Below are positions 12,921-24,579 of a stretch of DNA of 64,000 nucleotides, one piece after another. The translations under genes were made by a program, and so were the position numbers. The DNA comes from Fragum whitleyi. Taxonomy: Eukaryota > Mollusca > Bivalvia > Cardiida > Cardiidae. The stretch is taken from contig OX411548.1 in NCBI GenBank assembly GCA_948146395.1, positions 60,035,020 through 60,099,019 of the forward strand. Reading direction: 5' to 3'. The notes under the pieces are model-generated. The model was not told the origin of the DNA. It made no database searches and saw nothing but the letters and a program-made list of their open reading frames with translations. Numbering within the stretch: position 1 is the stretch's first letter; each line of letters starts with the position of its first letter.

Positions 12921-12946
12921 AATTTTTTTTTTTTTTTTTTTTTTTT
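12921..12946. repeat. Poly(T) run
   Basis: About 26 consecutive T residues. No element boundary could be tied to it, so whether it is a retroelement tail or simple slippage is unknown. Confidence 0.9.
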
Positions 12947-13589
12947 AATGTTTGATTGTGTTATGTTTGCAAGAAATTACATCATTCAACGATGTGGTAC
13001 GTTCTATGGATATAAATATGACAAGACAAGAGAACTTTGATGGTTCTAAGTCGCTTACTCGTGTCTTTTACCTACAAGACATGATTAAGATTTGCAGATA
13101 TCCAAGGGATTATTGAAGCCATGTACACTCGGTGTTTCTTTTTTCAAATGTTATCTTTAAAATAATTTTGGCTTCTATGAACAAAACTTAGCACAGATAT
13201 CACTAGGAGTGCATCAAAATTGGAAGAGGTCCTCAAGATAAGGTAAAAATACCAAGTATGAAAGCTGTCTACATTCTCTTTTCATAGAATGATTTCACTC
13301 TTTAGTTCTTTGTAAATGGGACCTACCCGGAAAGACCGCAAACTTAACCACAAGGGTATGATAAAGACAACTTGACAGAGGTTCCCTCGTTGTTGATACA
13401 TGCCAAATAAGAATGCTCTCTGTCTAGTTTAGGTTGCGACAATTTTTGAATATCCTATGCTTTGTTTCTACATATATCTCAAATCGGATGCGCACAGGCA
13501 GAGCCAAAATATTATACCATTTCTATAGATTTGGCAAGTGTTTACTATACTATGGTAAATAGCAAATACAAATACATATTTGTTTCAAC

Positions 13590-13780
13590 CTTTGCTACAA
13601 GAATTAAAAACTTTGGTAGAGCTTGATCCAACGATCATTCCTGCTAAGTTCCATAGAGACTGGACCATCGGCAAGAAGATGTTTAAAAATGTAGACGACG
13701 GAAGTCGCACAAAGGGCGATTGATATAAGACGATCATAAAAGATCACCTTGACCACTCCGTACTCAGGTGAGTTAGAAAG
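13590..13780 (+). mobile_element. 3' end of a tandem-class element (conserved tail hairpin)
   Basis: The segment AAGTTCCATAGAGACTGGACCATCGGCAAGAAGATGTTTAAAAATGTAGACGACGG is the pre-tail wording typical of this bivalve element class. It is followed by ATCATAAAAGATCACCTTGACCACTCCGTACTCAGGTGAGTTAGAAAG at 13,733-13,780. The final part aligns base by base with the tails at 33.49 and 54.54 kb. No tandem monomers are left upstream, so this copy is solo or truncated. Confidence 0.7.
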
Positions 13781-13784
13781 GTAA

Positions 13785-16700
13785 CGTTTTTTCTGCAGGT
13801 ATTACTTTCATGATCTATTTTTGTTCATCTCTGAGAACTCATGAAGAAGAGTCTCTCGATAAAAATCTGTCAATTTAATGACCGCAATATTTCAACGCTA
13901 GTATATACTATGCTTATATTTAATGGTTCCCATTATTTGCACTTATGCCAAGATAATTTTCGAAATTATTGTTACTCTAAGCAATCAATAATCTAAAAAC
14001 AAGTGCTGACAGAAGAAAATCACGATATTTCGAAGCTATCGGCTGTCCCAATACGGAATATTTTGTCGTTATGTTATGTCAACTTTAAATGAAATTGACT
14101 TTTCTTTTCGTTTTCATTTTTTTCAATCCGTCTTTACACATTATTCTAACTCAAATTTGAGGATTGCTTTTGTGAAATGTCTTGTCAATACGATAGCCTT
14201 AGAACTTTGATTTTCTAGCTTTTTTCTTTGTTTTCCCCGTGGAAGTCTACTTCCGTGTGATTAATGATCTGATTTTAGTAAATCCAAGTAATTGATTTAA
14301 TATTTCACAGCTACTTATTTGGTATCAATTAAAATCTACGACCAAATTCATGATCGTACAAAAGGTATAGAAATCAGAGAGTCTACTGGAAAACGAAGCT
14401 GTACAGGGAATATGCTATTCCATTTTGCTGCAGGGAGAATATATTTCAAACATAATTCAATGTTTTACAAATAGAATGGAAAACATCAGCACATATTACC
14501 CAAACTAGATTTTACCAGCACAAATTGTTGTATTAATGTAGACATGTCGACAAGCACTGCTACCAGCATAGTTTGTACACCTTTCCTATTTTCAAGTTGC
14601 ATTTCACTCCCTTTACATGCAAATGCAAATAGTTGTGTGTCATGTCATTCGGAGTCCAGAACCATTACTTTCTTTGTTTTGCTAAGCATTTTCTAAAAAA
14701 AAAAGTGTCTTTCTTCCAATTTGAAGACTTACAAATACTTTTTATCCATAACCTTCGAAAGACACGCGGAATACTTACAAATTTGCTAATTTGTAAGTAA
14801 TCTCTGTGCCATTAGAAGGGTGCAGTTTTGCACTTGGAATATAAACAAATTCTTGTTGACAGTTTTACCCATGAGGGTCTGCAGTACGCGTTCTGGGTAT
14901 CGTTTTTGTTTATGTAACTTATCGAGTTACGTTAATATATATCCTTGTGGGGATGTCTTCGATATTCAAACGTACGTTGTATTTTTTAGTTTGTCTGTTT
15001 GAAAGTGAAAGAGTTTGCAAAAAGTTAACTTACTCTTTCATTTCGCTTAAATGATAATGAGGAACAATAATCATATAGCATTTCAGTAAGGAACTGGTAA
15101 TAAATATCATTCAAACCTAATTCACTAAATGAATAATGCAAGAACTGTTACTGTTACTGGTAATACGCTCATTCACCTCCAGTCAAAACTGCAATTTTAT
15201 TGTCAAAAGGAGAAGAACATAAGCGAGCTTTTGCATTTGTTCTCGCTACAAGAAAAAAACTTTGAATTCAAAAATATAGGCGAACCGAGAGCAGATTGGA
15301 TCGAAATATAATTTTTACCATTCGATTTGATATTATAATACACGTTCTATGGGTAAAACATTAGAGCCCATGACGGCATATTGGCAAACAATTATCAAGA
15401 ACTAGCCAAGCGAAAGTATCTTAAGTCAACATCACCCACAGATAAGAGTAATGTTTTAAGAACGTTGGTTACTGCGTAGTGGACAAGCGCCTACCGCTAA
15501 CCACAAAGGGCACTCAATGGAATTACAATAGTGAACTAAGACGGTAATGTTCTATTCAAGGCTATTGTTTGTACCAGAAATTCCGCCATTTTTAACATAA
15601 TCCGAAACTTTATGTGATTTTTATTGTGCCTTGGTGTTAATTCCTTCATGACATTACTAAAGTTTCATCATTTACCATATGCTTTTAAAACATATATCAA
15701 AGTATTTTCTTAACTAATTTATTCAATCACAATCTTAATTTGAGACGTGTAGATATAAATGTGTCTTTTCAGTCTTAACTGTTGATGGCAAGGTACAACT
15801 TTTCGATTTTCAAGGTCGCCAAGTCTAAATAATCCAACTGACAAAAAGAGTTTTACCGATTATCCGTGTTATGTTCCTTGTCCACAAACATTTTGTGGTC
15901 ACATTGTGCGCCAATTTTCATGTCAAATGGGGTTACATTCGGCACGTGTCCTATTTACCTGCGAGAGCAATGGTCTAGTGGCCCCACGCGAGCTCTTCAA
16001 TAATGTACACGTTTTCACCTTCTGACACCAATTTGTTATGGTCTCTCAGGTGGTTCGTAATAAAAAAAAATCTTCAGAAAGTAAGCATGTTGCAAATGAA
16101 TATCAAAGGAACAAGGAAAAACGCGTTTGTCATTTGTATATTTCCCCCGTTGCTATGTCGTTGCTTTCTGCCATGCTTAATTATTTTTCCGAATATTTAA
16201 CAAAATTTGAGATTGGAATGTAATTAGATTGAAGCCTATTGTTTTCTGTAAACGTATTTGATGTACAGATATATGTACACCTCCGTGTTTTGAATCAATT
16301 CCTCGAAAACGTTGAAATAAAACAAACTGACTCTTTGTCGAATTTAATTTTTTTATTTTTGGACACTGAATTTCACCAATTTTCTCAATATCTGGTTCAA
16401 ATTCATTGAATAATTATCAAAGAGAACATTAATAATTTTTGTCAAGTTATGGAATAAACTCGATTCTACTTTCGTATATATTCAAAGTGGAACACAGATC
16501 ATGTGGATTCAATTTCAACGACTAAAAAGTCCCCTTGCAGGGTTACTTGATCCGTGACTAAGTTCAATTAAATATCGCTGACTTAAATATGGACAGCGTG
16601 CATAATTTCAATGAAAATAGTGTGATTATTGTAACTTTCGCATATTGCGTTATGGACCCTACGTGCCAGGCATTTTATTATGTAATCAGATGATATAATT

Positions 16701-17050
16701 CATCTTAGCCACATTTGAATCAAATTGTATTTTGATTTTAATACGATAGGCAAATAAATTGTAACCATTTGTAAATACATGGTCGATATCAAATTCGACT
16801 TAGGTCGCACAATAAACACGTTTTTAACATCTCAGCTATAAAAAATGCAGATTATTCCATGAAAATTGATTTAAAAGGAGCAGAAACAGAACAAAGAAAA
16901 TCTATGGTTCCGATTTTAAAAGATAAGAAATAAAATGAAGTTATTATAATCCTAGAATCGTAGTGTCCTAACCTTACCACTATGAACAGTTGTTCTTCCT
17001 TAGTATGTAATAAGTGGAACATTAAATGACAGCATGGGATTGACATTCAC
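13785..17050. other. No gene or assignable repeat
   Basis: A long AT-rich stretch. Frames of 60-65 codons exist at 14,820, 15,129, 16,003 and 16,852, but they have biased composition and no recognisable domain. No tRNA, tandem repeat or duplicated block was noticed. Confidence 0.45.
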
Positions 17051-17058
17051 CTCGATTT

Positions 17059-17174
17059 GAATCAGTATGCCTTCGTAATTTGGAAATTTGGAATCAGTAT
17101 GCCTTCGTAATTTGGAAATTTGGAATAAGTATGCCTTCGTAATTTGGAAATTTGGAATCAGTATGCCTTCGTGA
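17059..17174 (+). repeat. 32-bp tandem repeat, about 3.6 copies
   Basis: The unit starts GAATCAGTATGCCTTCGTAA and continues TTTGGAAATTTG. Units start at 17,059, 17,091, 17,123 and 17,155; the last diverges after CTTCGTGATTT. One unit carries a single C-to-A change (GAATAAG). The near identity implies recent slippage or unequal exchange. Confidence 0.97.
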
Positions 17175-17754
17175 TTTTCCTAACGACCGTGTGCCAATAT
17201 GTCCTACATTCTTTGGTGGCATTGTAAAACCGGTGCCAATCAAAACTAGTGAACATTTATTGAATCATTCCCAAAACAAATATGTTCTCAATGTTCATGT
17301 CAAAACTTGCAAACTAAGGGGAAGATGAAAAATACTATTGTTTGACCTACGACTAAGAAAGACACGTTGTCAAAAAGATGGTATCTATGAAAAAGCATAA
17401 AGAGTCCATAAACAGTATCTTTTTGGCTGACGTATATTGCATTAGTGATTTTCAATATGATGGTTTACATTTGAATATGAGACTAATTTTGTGAATCAAG
17501 CAAATAGGATCTGAAAGTAAGAACACACTTAAATTTTTCTTCGTCTAATTTGTGATTCAATAGCTTTACTAACTGATATTCATTACAGGTTACTCGGATT
17601 TTAGATAGATGGCAAAATCACTTACTATTTTGATTGTTTGAAAAGAAAGAATGTTTTAACAGATATAAAGTCAAATGATAAACGAGGAGTTTAATGGAGT
17701 TCTTTTATATGCTTTTAACAAATAAACATGTGTATGAAGAGCAGAGATTTACCG

Positions 17755-17881
17755 GCCCTGTGTTTAGGATGACAAAACGGTACAGACTGTTTGACAATTA
17801 TACATCGCTTTACGTGTGGACATGCAAAGCGGGTTATAATTTGCAAACAGTTTGCACCATTTTGTCATCCTGAGCGCAGCA
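17755..17881. mobile_element. Foldback element, copy 1
   Basis: The whole ~127 bp folds on itself. The left arm GGCCCTGTGTTTAGGATGAC.AAACGGT...AACTGTTTG.CAATTATA.. mirrors the right arm, with a centre near CTTTACGTGTGGACATGCAAAG. A second copy with the same arms lies at 41,000-41,120. No coding capacity, and no clear target-site duplication. Confidence 0.85.
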
Positions 17882-17889
17882 TAGTCTTG

Positions 17890-18122
17890 GAAGTCTCACA
17901 GACCATTAGGAATACTCTCTGATAACCAGATTATAAGTTGCAGCAATTGCTACCTTTAAAGTACATCTTTTCAAGTATATGGCACTTAAGCTTTCTGAAC
18001 TGCACATTCTCAGCTTTTAGAAAACCTAAAGTTTGATCTTTACTAAATCTGTCATCAGCATCAATAACGTTGACTCATATTACCAAATGTACACAAATGT
18101 ATTAACAATAATAAACTTTGAT
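17890..18122. other. No feature seen
   Basis: Short AT-rich spacer between the foldback and the SINE. Confidence 0.4.
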
Positions 18123-18137
18123 TGATTCTTATTAAAA

Positions 18138-18213
18138 GCCGCCGTCATAGCGCAGTTGGTAGCGCGTCGGATTGTCAATCTAGAGGTCCCGGGTTCGATC
18201 CCCGACGGCGGCA
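18138..18213 (+). ncRNA. tRNA-like SINE head (GUC, Asp-like anticodon)
   Basis: The sequence folds roughly as a tRNA, with anticodon loop TTGTCAA, T-loop TTCGATC and a 3' A. Three features argue against a functional tRNA. Three extra bases (TCA) sit between the acceptor stem and the T8-A9 position. The acceptor pairing can extend to 9 bp (GCCGCCGTC with GACGGCGGC). The anticodon stem has a mismatch. It is the pol III promoter part of the SINE, not a tRNA gene. Confidence 0.85.
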
Positions 18214-18405
18214 CTCATTCTTTCCGACTATTTGTCTCTCACCAATGGGTTGATAATCGTAGACCTATGTGAGATAGCAGCTGGAGGCCAGGAAAGAATG
18301 TGGTGGTTGTACTGGTGAGAGAAATACCAGGAATCCATTGTTAGGTGCTCCAGCCGTCGCGATTTAACTGAGATAATGTTGAAAGCGGCGTTAAAGTTCA
18401 TTCAA
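18138..18405 (+). mobile_element. tRNA-headed SINE, full length with target-site duplication
   Basis: A 268-bp retroposon. The first 76 bp are tRNA-like with a good A box (TAGCGCAGTTGG) and B box (GGTTCGATCCC), so RNA polymerase III transcription is expected. The body carries the conserved phrases CCAATGGGTTGATAATCGTAGACC, CTGGAGGCCAGGAAAG, AGAAATACCAGGAATCCATTG and GTTGAAAGCGGCGTTAAA. It is flanked by TGATTCTTATTAAAA (18,123-18,137) and TGATTCTTATGAAAG (18,406-18,420), a target-site duplication with two mismatches. It resembles known bivalve SINE families (V-superfamily or MetaSINE type); the exact family needs a library search. Six other copies lie in this window. Confidence 0.93.
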
Positions 18406-18420
18406 TGATTCTTATGAAAG

Positions 18421-19336
18421 ACAGTATAATCCCCTTATCGCCGTCGTCAATATTCTGCAATCGCCTTGATATTGTGCTGACATTTGAAACACCGTTTGTA
18501 CCTTGCCCTAAACTGAAAAGTGCATCTGAATTAAATTTGAACTTTGGGGTCTTTTTTAAGTAATTCGGCATTTGTCGGTATCTCTGTCACTCACTTGAAA
18601 AAAAGGAAAATGTCTTGAAAATTTTCAAACTGTCTATGGAATTTTTTTGTGCATATGATAGTTTGATAACAACAAGTAGTCAAACGCGTTTTTTAAATCA
18701 AATTATTATATGCAAACAGCAAAAATGGCCATGGGAATGAAAATCTGACTTTAACCAAACTAGGGAGTCACACAGCTCATCAAGCATATTCACTGATACG
18801 AACCTTTTTGTGGCCAACTATGAATTGAGCCTGTGCGTGACATTTCCAACAATTTGAAACATTTGTGAGGTGTAAACATTGAGCAGCATAGACAACCACA
18901 TACGGCAAATATAAAATTACCTGATTGTCTACAGATACTTTGAGCCCTTATCTATCTACTTAACACATACTAGTAGTGAAGACGCTGGTCAGAATGTGCG
19001 GATGCACAGGCTGGTTAGAGTCTTTGCTTTGTGCATATTTGAAATTGTTGGAAATCTCACGCACAGACTCAATTGACACAAACTTTGATTTGAGATTAAA
19101 GATATATTTCCAATTAAAATAGCATGAAAATACAAGATTATATTGGTACATGTAAATGGTTACTTTTATCATTTGATATACTACATGTATTAATTTAGCA
19201 TTAAATATTCATCCAAATTTGATGTTTGAGTTTATTCTCAGTTGATTTAGAAAAAGAAAGTTTTATATACTCTCGGGGCCAAGACTACTTTTTACGGCGG
19301 TAATTTTCTTCGAAATTCATAAAGAAAATGCTGTTG
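18421..19336. other. No gene or assignable repeat
   Basis: AT-rich sequence with no ORF of note, no RNA gene and no duplicated block noticed. Confidence 0.45.
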
Positions 19337-19405
19337 GTTTTTGTTTGTTTGTTTTTTTTTTGTTTTTGTTTTTTTTGTTTTTTTTTTTTTTTTGTTTGTC
19401 TGTTT
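19337..19405. repeat. T-rich low-complexity tract
   Basis: Runs of T broken by single G residues (TTTG-type). Low-complexity sequence only. Confidence 0.9.
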
Positions 19406-19750
19406 GTTTTATACATATGGAGTTGTTCGAAATGAAAAGCTCAAATGAAAAAGGGGGAAAGCAACAGATATTCCCCGTGCAGAAAACAAGCGATTCATAA
19501 TAAGTCAGAAAAGGCTTAAACAGAAATTAAAACAAATGAGGCAATTGGTAATTTGTTAATGAGTTATATAATCAAGGCAGTTTTGTCGGAAAGATAGGGG
19601 CGTATTAGAGAATTCTGTATAAATTATGTGTTTTGAAAAATGGTTTCTTCAATGGAAAGCGCCGTGCATTTATTTTCGCATTTGTCAACGGTCTCTAATT
19701 CACCGATTGTTTAACCGCCGCGTCATCGCTGTTTTATGGATCTTCCTGGG

Positions 19751-19780
19751 TTCTCTCTCTTTCTCTCCCTCCCTCTCCCT

Positions 19781-19858
<78 letters not shown>
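19751..19858. repeat. (CT)n microsatellite with C10 run
   Basis: About 34 TC dinucleotides (19,791-19,858), preceded by imperfect TC/CCT sequence and a run of about ten C. The Ser-Leu and Arg-Glu frames across it are artefacts of the repeat. Confidence 0.97.
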
Positions 19859-19861
<3 letters not shown>

Positions 19862-20073
19862 ACATAGTTAAAATTAAAAAGATATATTTTTGCAAAGAAT
19901 CTTTCTTCTCGCAAACTGTATGTGCGTATATATGATGGGTAATTTCAAGTCTGCTGACTTCAAAGAAAAAATAGGTATTGTTATAGCCTTTTCCGTCTAC
20001 GTCGTACAAAATAACTTTGACATTTTGTGATATCTGGTTTTACCCAAATGTATTCACTTAAAAAATACAATTA

Positions 20074-20302
20074 CTAGTTATTGTCTTAAAATATCAATGT
20101 TATCTGGTCGAGGATGGGATAATTTATCATGACGAGGCTTACATGTTATTCTATTGATCATGCAATCATTTTTCAGCGCTTTATTATAATTAACCCTTTT
20201 AATTGAAAGAAATTCAGATGAAAGTACATGCGAATTGCTTTTAAAATGTTATGTTATCAGACAGGTGATATCAGGTCAACACAGGCTTCATTGCAGGATA
20301 AA
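20074..20302 (+). mobile_element. ATCTGGTCGAGG MITE, copy 1 (hairpin arm lost)
   Basis: Starts TTGTCTTAAAATATCAATGTTATCTGGTCGAGG and ends AGACAGGTGAT.TCAGGTCAACACAGGCTTCATTGCA. The same blocks occur at 26.0 and 34.6 kb. In those copies the GGTCGAGG arm is paired with a downstream CTCACTG.CGAG.CCAGAT arm. Here the second arm is missing, so the 5' hairpin has been deleted on one side. No coding potential. Confidence 0.8.
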
Positions 20303-21074
20303 TGTGCATACATGTATTTCCTCTCCAAAATAGCCACCTTTACTATCAATGGGGATATCTCTAGATACATTTCGTGAGAATTATGCCTATTTTTTCATTA
20401 CATTTTGTATCCACTTTCGAGCATCAAACAGTCGAGCGTCGGATTTTTAGAAAAAAATGAAAAAAATGCATGCCTTTCCTTTGTGAACAAAAATGATAGA
20501 CTCTCTAGGCTTTTGAAAAATAGTGATCTATTAGAATTGTCTCATGTAAATCAGTCTTTAAAGCCTTCCAGTTTTAGGCATAATCAATGAAGCAAATTAA
20601 AGATTCGGTAAGTTAAGGACCTGAAATACCTGAAGACCTCCTTACTGAATGAGCAAATGATATAAAAACTTAAAACTTGATAAAATTTCATAACTATGGA
20701 TGTTCGTAGGACATAATTGCTTTAAACTTGAAATTGGTGGAATTCATCTTTTTGGCAAGTTTTCATATAAAGAGCTCCAGTCAAATGATATAAGAAACCC
20801 TAACTAACACCAACAAACTGTAAATCACTTCAAAAAGAAAGACAATTTCAGTTTTGACGTTGTTCTTGTTTTGAAATCTTTTCCTGTTTTATAATCGGGG
20901 TGTTTTTTGCTCTTGAAAACCAACACAATCTCGGTCTTCAAATTATATATCTGCCGGAAAACCTTTTTTGAAATGATGGAAATCATGCCCCTTTCTGCCC
21001 CATCCTTTTGATATTTAGATAATTTAGAGGAGGTATTTTGGAATTCAAATTCAAATATTTCACTAGTCCTAGCT
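20303..21074. other. No gene or assignable repeat
   Basis: AT-rich. A 61-codon frame at 20,405-20,590 has no recognisable features. Confidence 0.4.
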
Positions 21075-21205
21075 CTAACCCTATCATGTTGGTACTCACT
21101 GGAATAGTCTCGCCGAGACTATTCAAATGAGTAACCACATCATAGGGTTTCAATAAGAAATAAACATTCTAGACTGGTGTTACCCCCTCTTATCTGTACC
21201 TCTGT
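21075..21205 (+). mobile_element. Palindrome-core repeat (GGGTACTCA family), copy 2
   Basis: A palindrome, AACCCTATCATGTTGGTACTCACTGGAATAGTCTCG mirrored by CGAGACTATTCAAATGAGTAACCACATCATAGGGTTT, then GACTGGTGTTACCCCCTCTTATCTGTACCTC. It is the inverse orientation of the copy at 12.6 kb, including the flanking GGGGGTAACACCAG block. Confidence 0.8.
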
Positions 21206-21410
21206 GCCTGTCACTTTTTGAGATTGTTTACAAATATTTGTCATCATTGTTATCATGTTTAAGAAAAACGTATTTCATGCCTTTATACAAAAAGGTGTGG
21301 AAGAAACTACGTGTTACATGTTTCATTTTATTTATTCTTTATTAATTAATTTTTCAGTTCATTCGTTTGCTTATTCATTAATGTATTATGTTCTGTTATG
21401 TTCTTATTTT

Positions 21411-21582
21411 GGGTTGATGATCGTAGACCTATGTGAGAAAGCAACTGGGGGCTAGGAAAATATGTGATGGTAGTACTGGTGAGAGAAATACCAGGAAACC
21501 ATTGTTAGGTGCTCAAGCCGCCGCGATATAACTAAAAAAATGTTGAAAGCGGCGTAAAAGTCCATTCAATGAATCAATCAAA
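21411..21582 (+). mobile_element. SINE, 5'-truncated (body and tail only)
   Basis: Matches the 18.1-kb SINE from GGGTTGATGATCGTAGACC to GTTGAAAGCGGCGTAAAAG and the ATTCAATGAATCAATCAAA tail. The whole tRNA head is absent. Truncation at the start of the body fits incomplete reverse transcription, although a target-site duplication is not obvious. Confidence 0.88.
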
Positions 21583-21589
21583 TATGGCA

Positions 21590-24330
21590 AAAAAGTGCAT
21601 TGTCAAAAACTATGTACAGTCTTGGTGTATTTTGCCTCTACAGTAAAACTACGTAATTTCAATGTCGAAAGGCTCATGTTCTGGTCGTAATGTTATGACA
21701 GAAGGGGTATTCATCCAGTTAATGTCCAAACTACCCCTATCTAAGTTCTTTCTCCAAAACGTATCACCGACATCTAATGCTTTAACCGTCTTAAAACAAT
21801 ACAATATGTGGGCTCCTTTAACGTTCCCAGTCACTGAATAGCTGTCTTTAATTTAAGCGATTAGGAAAATCACTCTTCAAATAGACACCTCAATGATTTC
21901 AACATATGTTCTAATTTGTATGCGCATGTTAATTTTAATATCGTTTCCTCGTTCAAAGACTGTTTTGAAAATGAAAAACTGCCTATCCCAAGCAGTAAAA
22001 CAATGTGCCCATATTCTTCACTCACTCTCTCCTCTCGGAGTAGATGCGGGTTCTTGCTTCTACCAGATTCGATACTGTTATAGGATGAAATCACCGTTAG
22101 CTATGACCGCGATTAATTGACGCAATCTATGAAGCGGAGCATTAATTTTCCGACGGGGCAAGAATAAAACGGGCTTTTATGAAACACATGATTTCCGTAA
22201 ATCAGACAAGGGTATTCACATTTGACAATAGAGACGGATCGAATGTCAGACATTTCGGCCCGTAGTTCAAGCAGATCTGTATTTGTGCTTAGATTGTGAA
22301 AGGAAAAATAATTGAACCAGAATAGGATATATATTCTATATAATGACCTAATGAAGTCGAATTAATTAAACATTATCACATTGCTCTTTTGTTTCGTGGA
22401 TAAGTTAAGCTCCTGTTTCATTATGTAGGCAATACATAACCGATGAAACTAATCTAAACTCGGAGCTTCGGTCGCAAGAAAAAAAAATAATACGAAACCT
22501 CGTTTGATCCTGTAGTATGTATGAATGTACACGGTTTTGGAAAAAGATATTCGAATTGAAATGAAATACAAAGTTATTAGTTCATTCATTTTATCAATGA
22601 TAAACGTTGATTTTTATTATTCTTTTTTAAACTCTTCGATAAATCTGTCCCCATGAACCTCTTCCAGTCGTCCGGAATGGGAACGTGATGCTGCCGAAGA
22701 TAACGTTATTTGATAGTCTCAAACAAATCTGAATCAGTCCTATTAATTACAACTTCTTGTCCCAAGACAGTAGGAAATCCCTAATAAACAATATTTAGAT
22801 TAAACAACTAATGAAGGGAAATGATTGACAATAAAGTAAATTGATAAGCTCTGTTCATCGCCCCTTGTAGAACTCCAATTATCATGTCCTTTATGCATAA
22901 TAAAACAGGTCTGTCTTTAGTATGCGGAAGGCTGATTAAAATTCATGATGACAGATTTTTGTCACCAAATGTAGCTGAATATCTCTTGTACCTGTTGTTT
23001 CTTGCTGTCATAGAGAATGGGCCCCAGCTGAGATTCCACCCCGGGCCCCATCCAGAAATAATTAACCGTACAAAGTAACGGTTTCATAGTGCCAATATTA
23101 ATCACTCTTTAACTTCATAATTTCCTCTCTCAACGGTATCAAATACCCCGAATTTTCTGCCCAATTGAACAAAAGATCAAAATACCCCTAGGTGTTCTTT
23201 GCGATCTTCATAGAAATGAACTGAGATGACATTGCAGCACCTGATAATTTTATTCGTAACCGTAACCTAGAATATTCTTTCTCTCCTCAATATATACATG
23301 TACGTGCACTAGTATATATAATACTGTTGCGCATTATAAAAAACACAACGCATTCTGTGTTCTAAAATAAGAAACGTAATAGATCTATTAAGTACCCGTG
23401 AAGTCTTGACTTGAGTTTGTACGTCTCCTCTTATTATGTACATCAATTTAAATATCTTGTTAATATTTTATTTGGTACTATTCTTCGGAACTATTTTTTT
23501 AAAATAACAGATCTTAACTAAATGTTGTCATCATAATTATTATAATAATAATAATTATTGTTATTATTAACCAAGTCATCTGTTTGGTCAAAGGACGGTA
23601 CATTGCCGATATTTTTGTGGACAAGAGATGCATGAATATTATTATAAAAGACACTCGAAATACAATCGACTAATGTTTTGGCATAATCCCGTTTTTAAAT
23701 TTTAATGTAAGTCAAAGGGAACAGCATGAAAAGAATGATGCTTAGATACAACAATATATGGAACGCGTCTGGTGCGCGTTTTTGGTGCAACATCTATAAT
23801 GTACACAAATATACGATAACTTTCTTGGGAAAACGAATATGAAATATTGTAAGAGCCAAATTCGAAGCGCAAATGCGTAACAAACCAACGGACCGTATCT
23901 AACACATCGCATGTCGTCCCCTTCCCTGTTCGACCCGTATCAAATTATTCCACGTCAGATGACTCTACTTCTCGTTTTTGCTCTTTCCTTTTCAAATGCA
24001 GTGATATCTTTATCAACCCCTCCAGTTGACATCCGTCAAAACCAACGCCGCGTCCAACTAAATCAAAAGTTATCAGGGTAGAGATGTGCTGGGGTAACAA
24101 TTGCTGTATTCGTAATCGACATGATTACGACAAAAATACGACCCTGACGAAGTTAGGGTAATCATTACGTTAGGCACTGTCATCGGGAAATATATTGCTG
24201 ACGGTTAGTCAAAATATAGAAAGGGAAATCTCTTTCAGGATTTCGTGATACTTGATCTCGGTATGGAAGTCGAAAACAATTTTGATGCAAATTTCATAGT
24301 TATAGAAACTGACTTGACATATTCATGGAA
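21590..24330. other. No gene; partly balanced, unique-looking sequence
   Basis: Several frames of 60-75 codons exist (around 21.65-22.1, 22.88 and 23.7 kb), but none shows a domain or exon signals. The stretches at about 22,630-22,760 and 23,890-24,190 are less AT-rich. A small ATT/TAA tract lies at 23,535-23,570. I see no gene, RNA or duplicated element. Confidence 0.4.
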
Positions 24331-24576
24331 CTGGGGGCAGCTTTACTAAACTACTTACGAAAAAATTGATCGTAAGTCAAAAACACGAATTGTACCTGGT
24401 GTTTTCATTCATTATTAGATTCTGCCTTGCAATATCTTGTTGGAATCGTCTTTAGTAGACGATTCCAATGAGATGATGCATGGCAGAATTCTATATTTAT
24501 TTATTTCTGTTTGACGCAATTTTGATTTTTGACTTACGAAAAAATTATCGTAAGACGTTTAGTAAAATGGGCCCCT
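24331..24576. mobile_element. Long-TIR MITE (GGGCCC-TTTTACTAAACG family), copy 1
   Basis: The ends are inverted: CTTTACTAAACTACTTACGA...ATCGTAAGTCAAAAA on the left and TTTTTGACTTACGA..ATCGTAAGACGTTTAGTAAAATGGGCCCC on the right, about 55 bp each. Inside, a second hairpin reads TTGGAATCGTCT-TTAGT-AGACGATTCCAA, flanked by TTCTGCCTTGCAATATC and GATGATGCATGGCAGAAT. The structure is a hairpin within a hairpin. No ORF. Confidence 0.88.
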
Positions 24577-24579
24577 GGA

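Noticed and set aside
18138..18213. A tRNA-Asp gene
   Set aside because: There are three extra bases before T8, an anticodon-stem mismatch and a following SINE body, and the whole 268 bp is bounded by a target-site duplication. It is a SINE head.
19626..19914. Serine/leucine- and arginine/glutamate-rich ORFs on both strands
   Set aside because: Both are readings of the (CT)n repeat.
23535..23570. Possible replication or regulatory AT element
   Set aside because: Only a short imperfect ATT/TAA tract, no further support.
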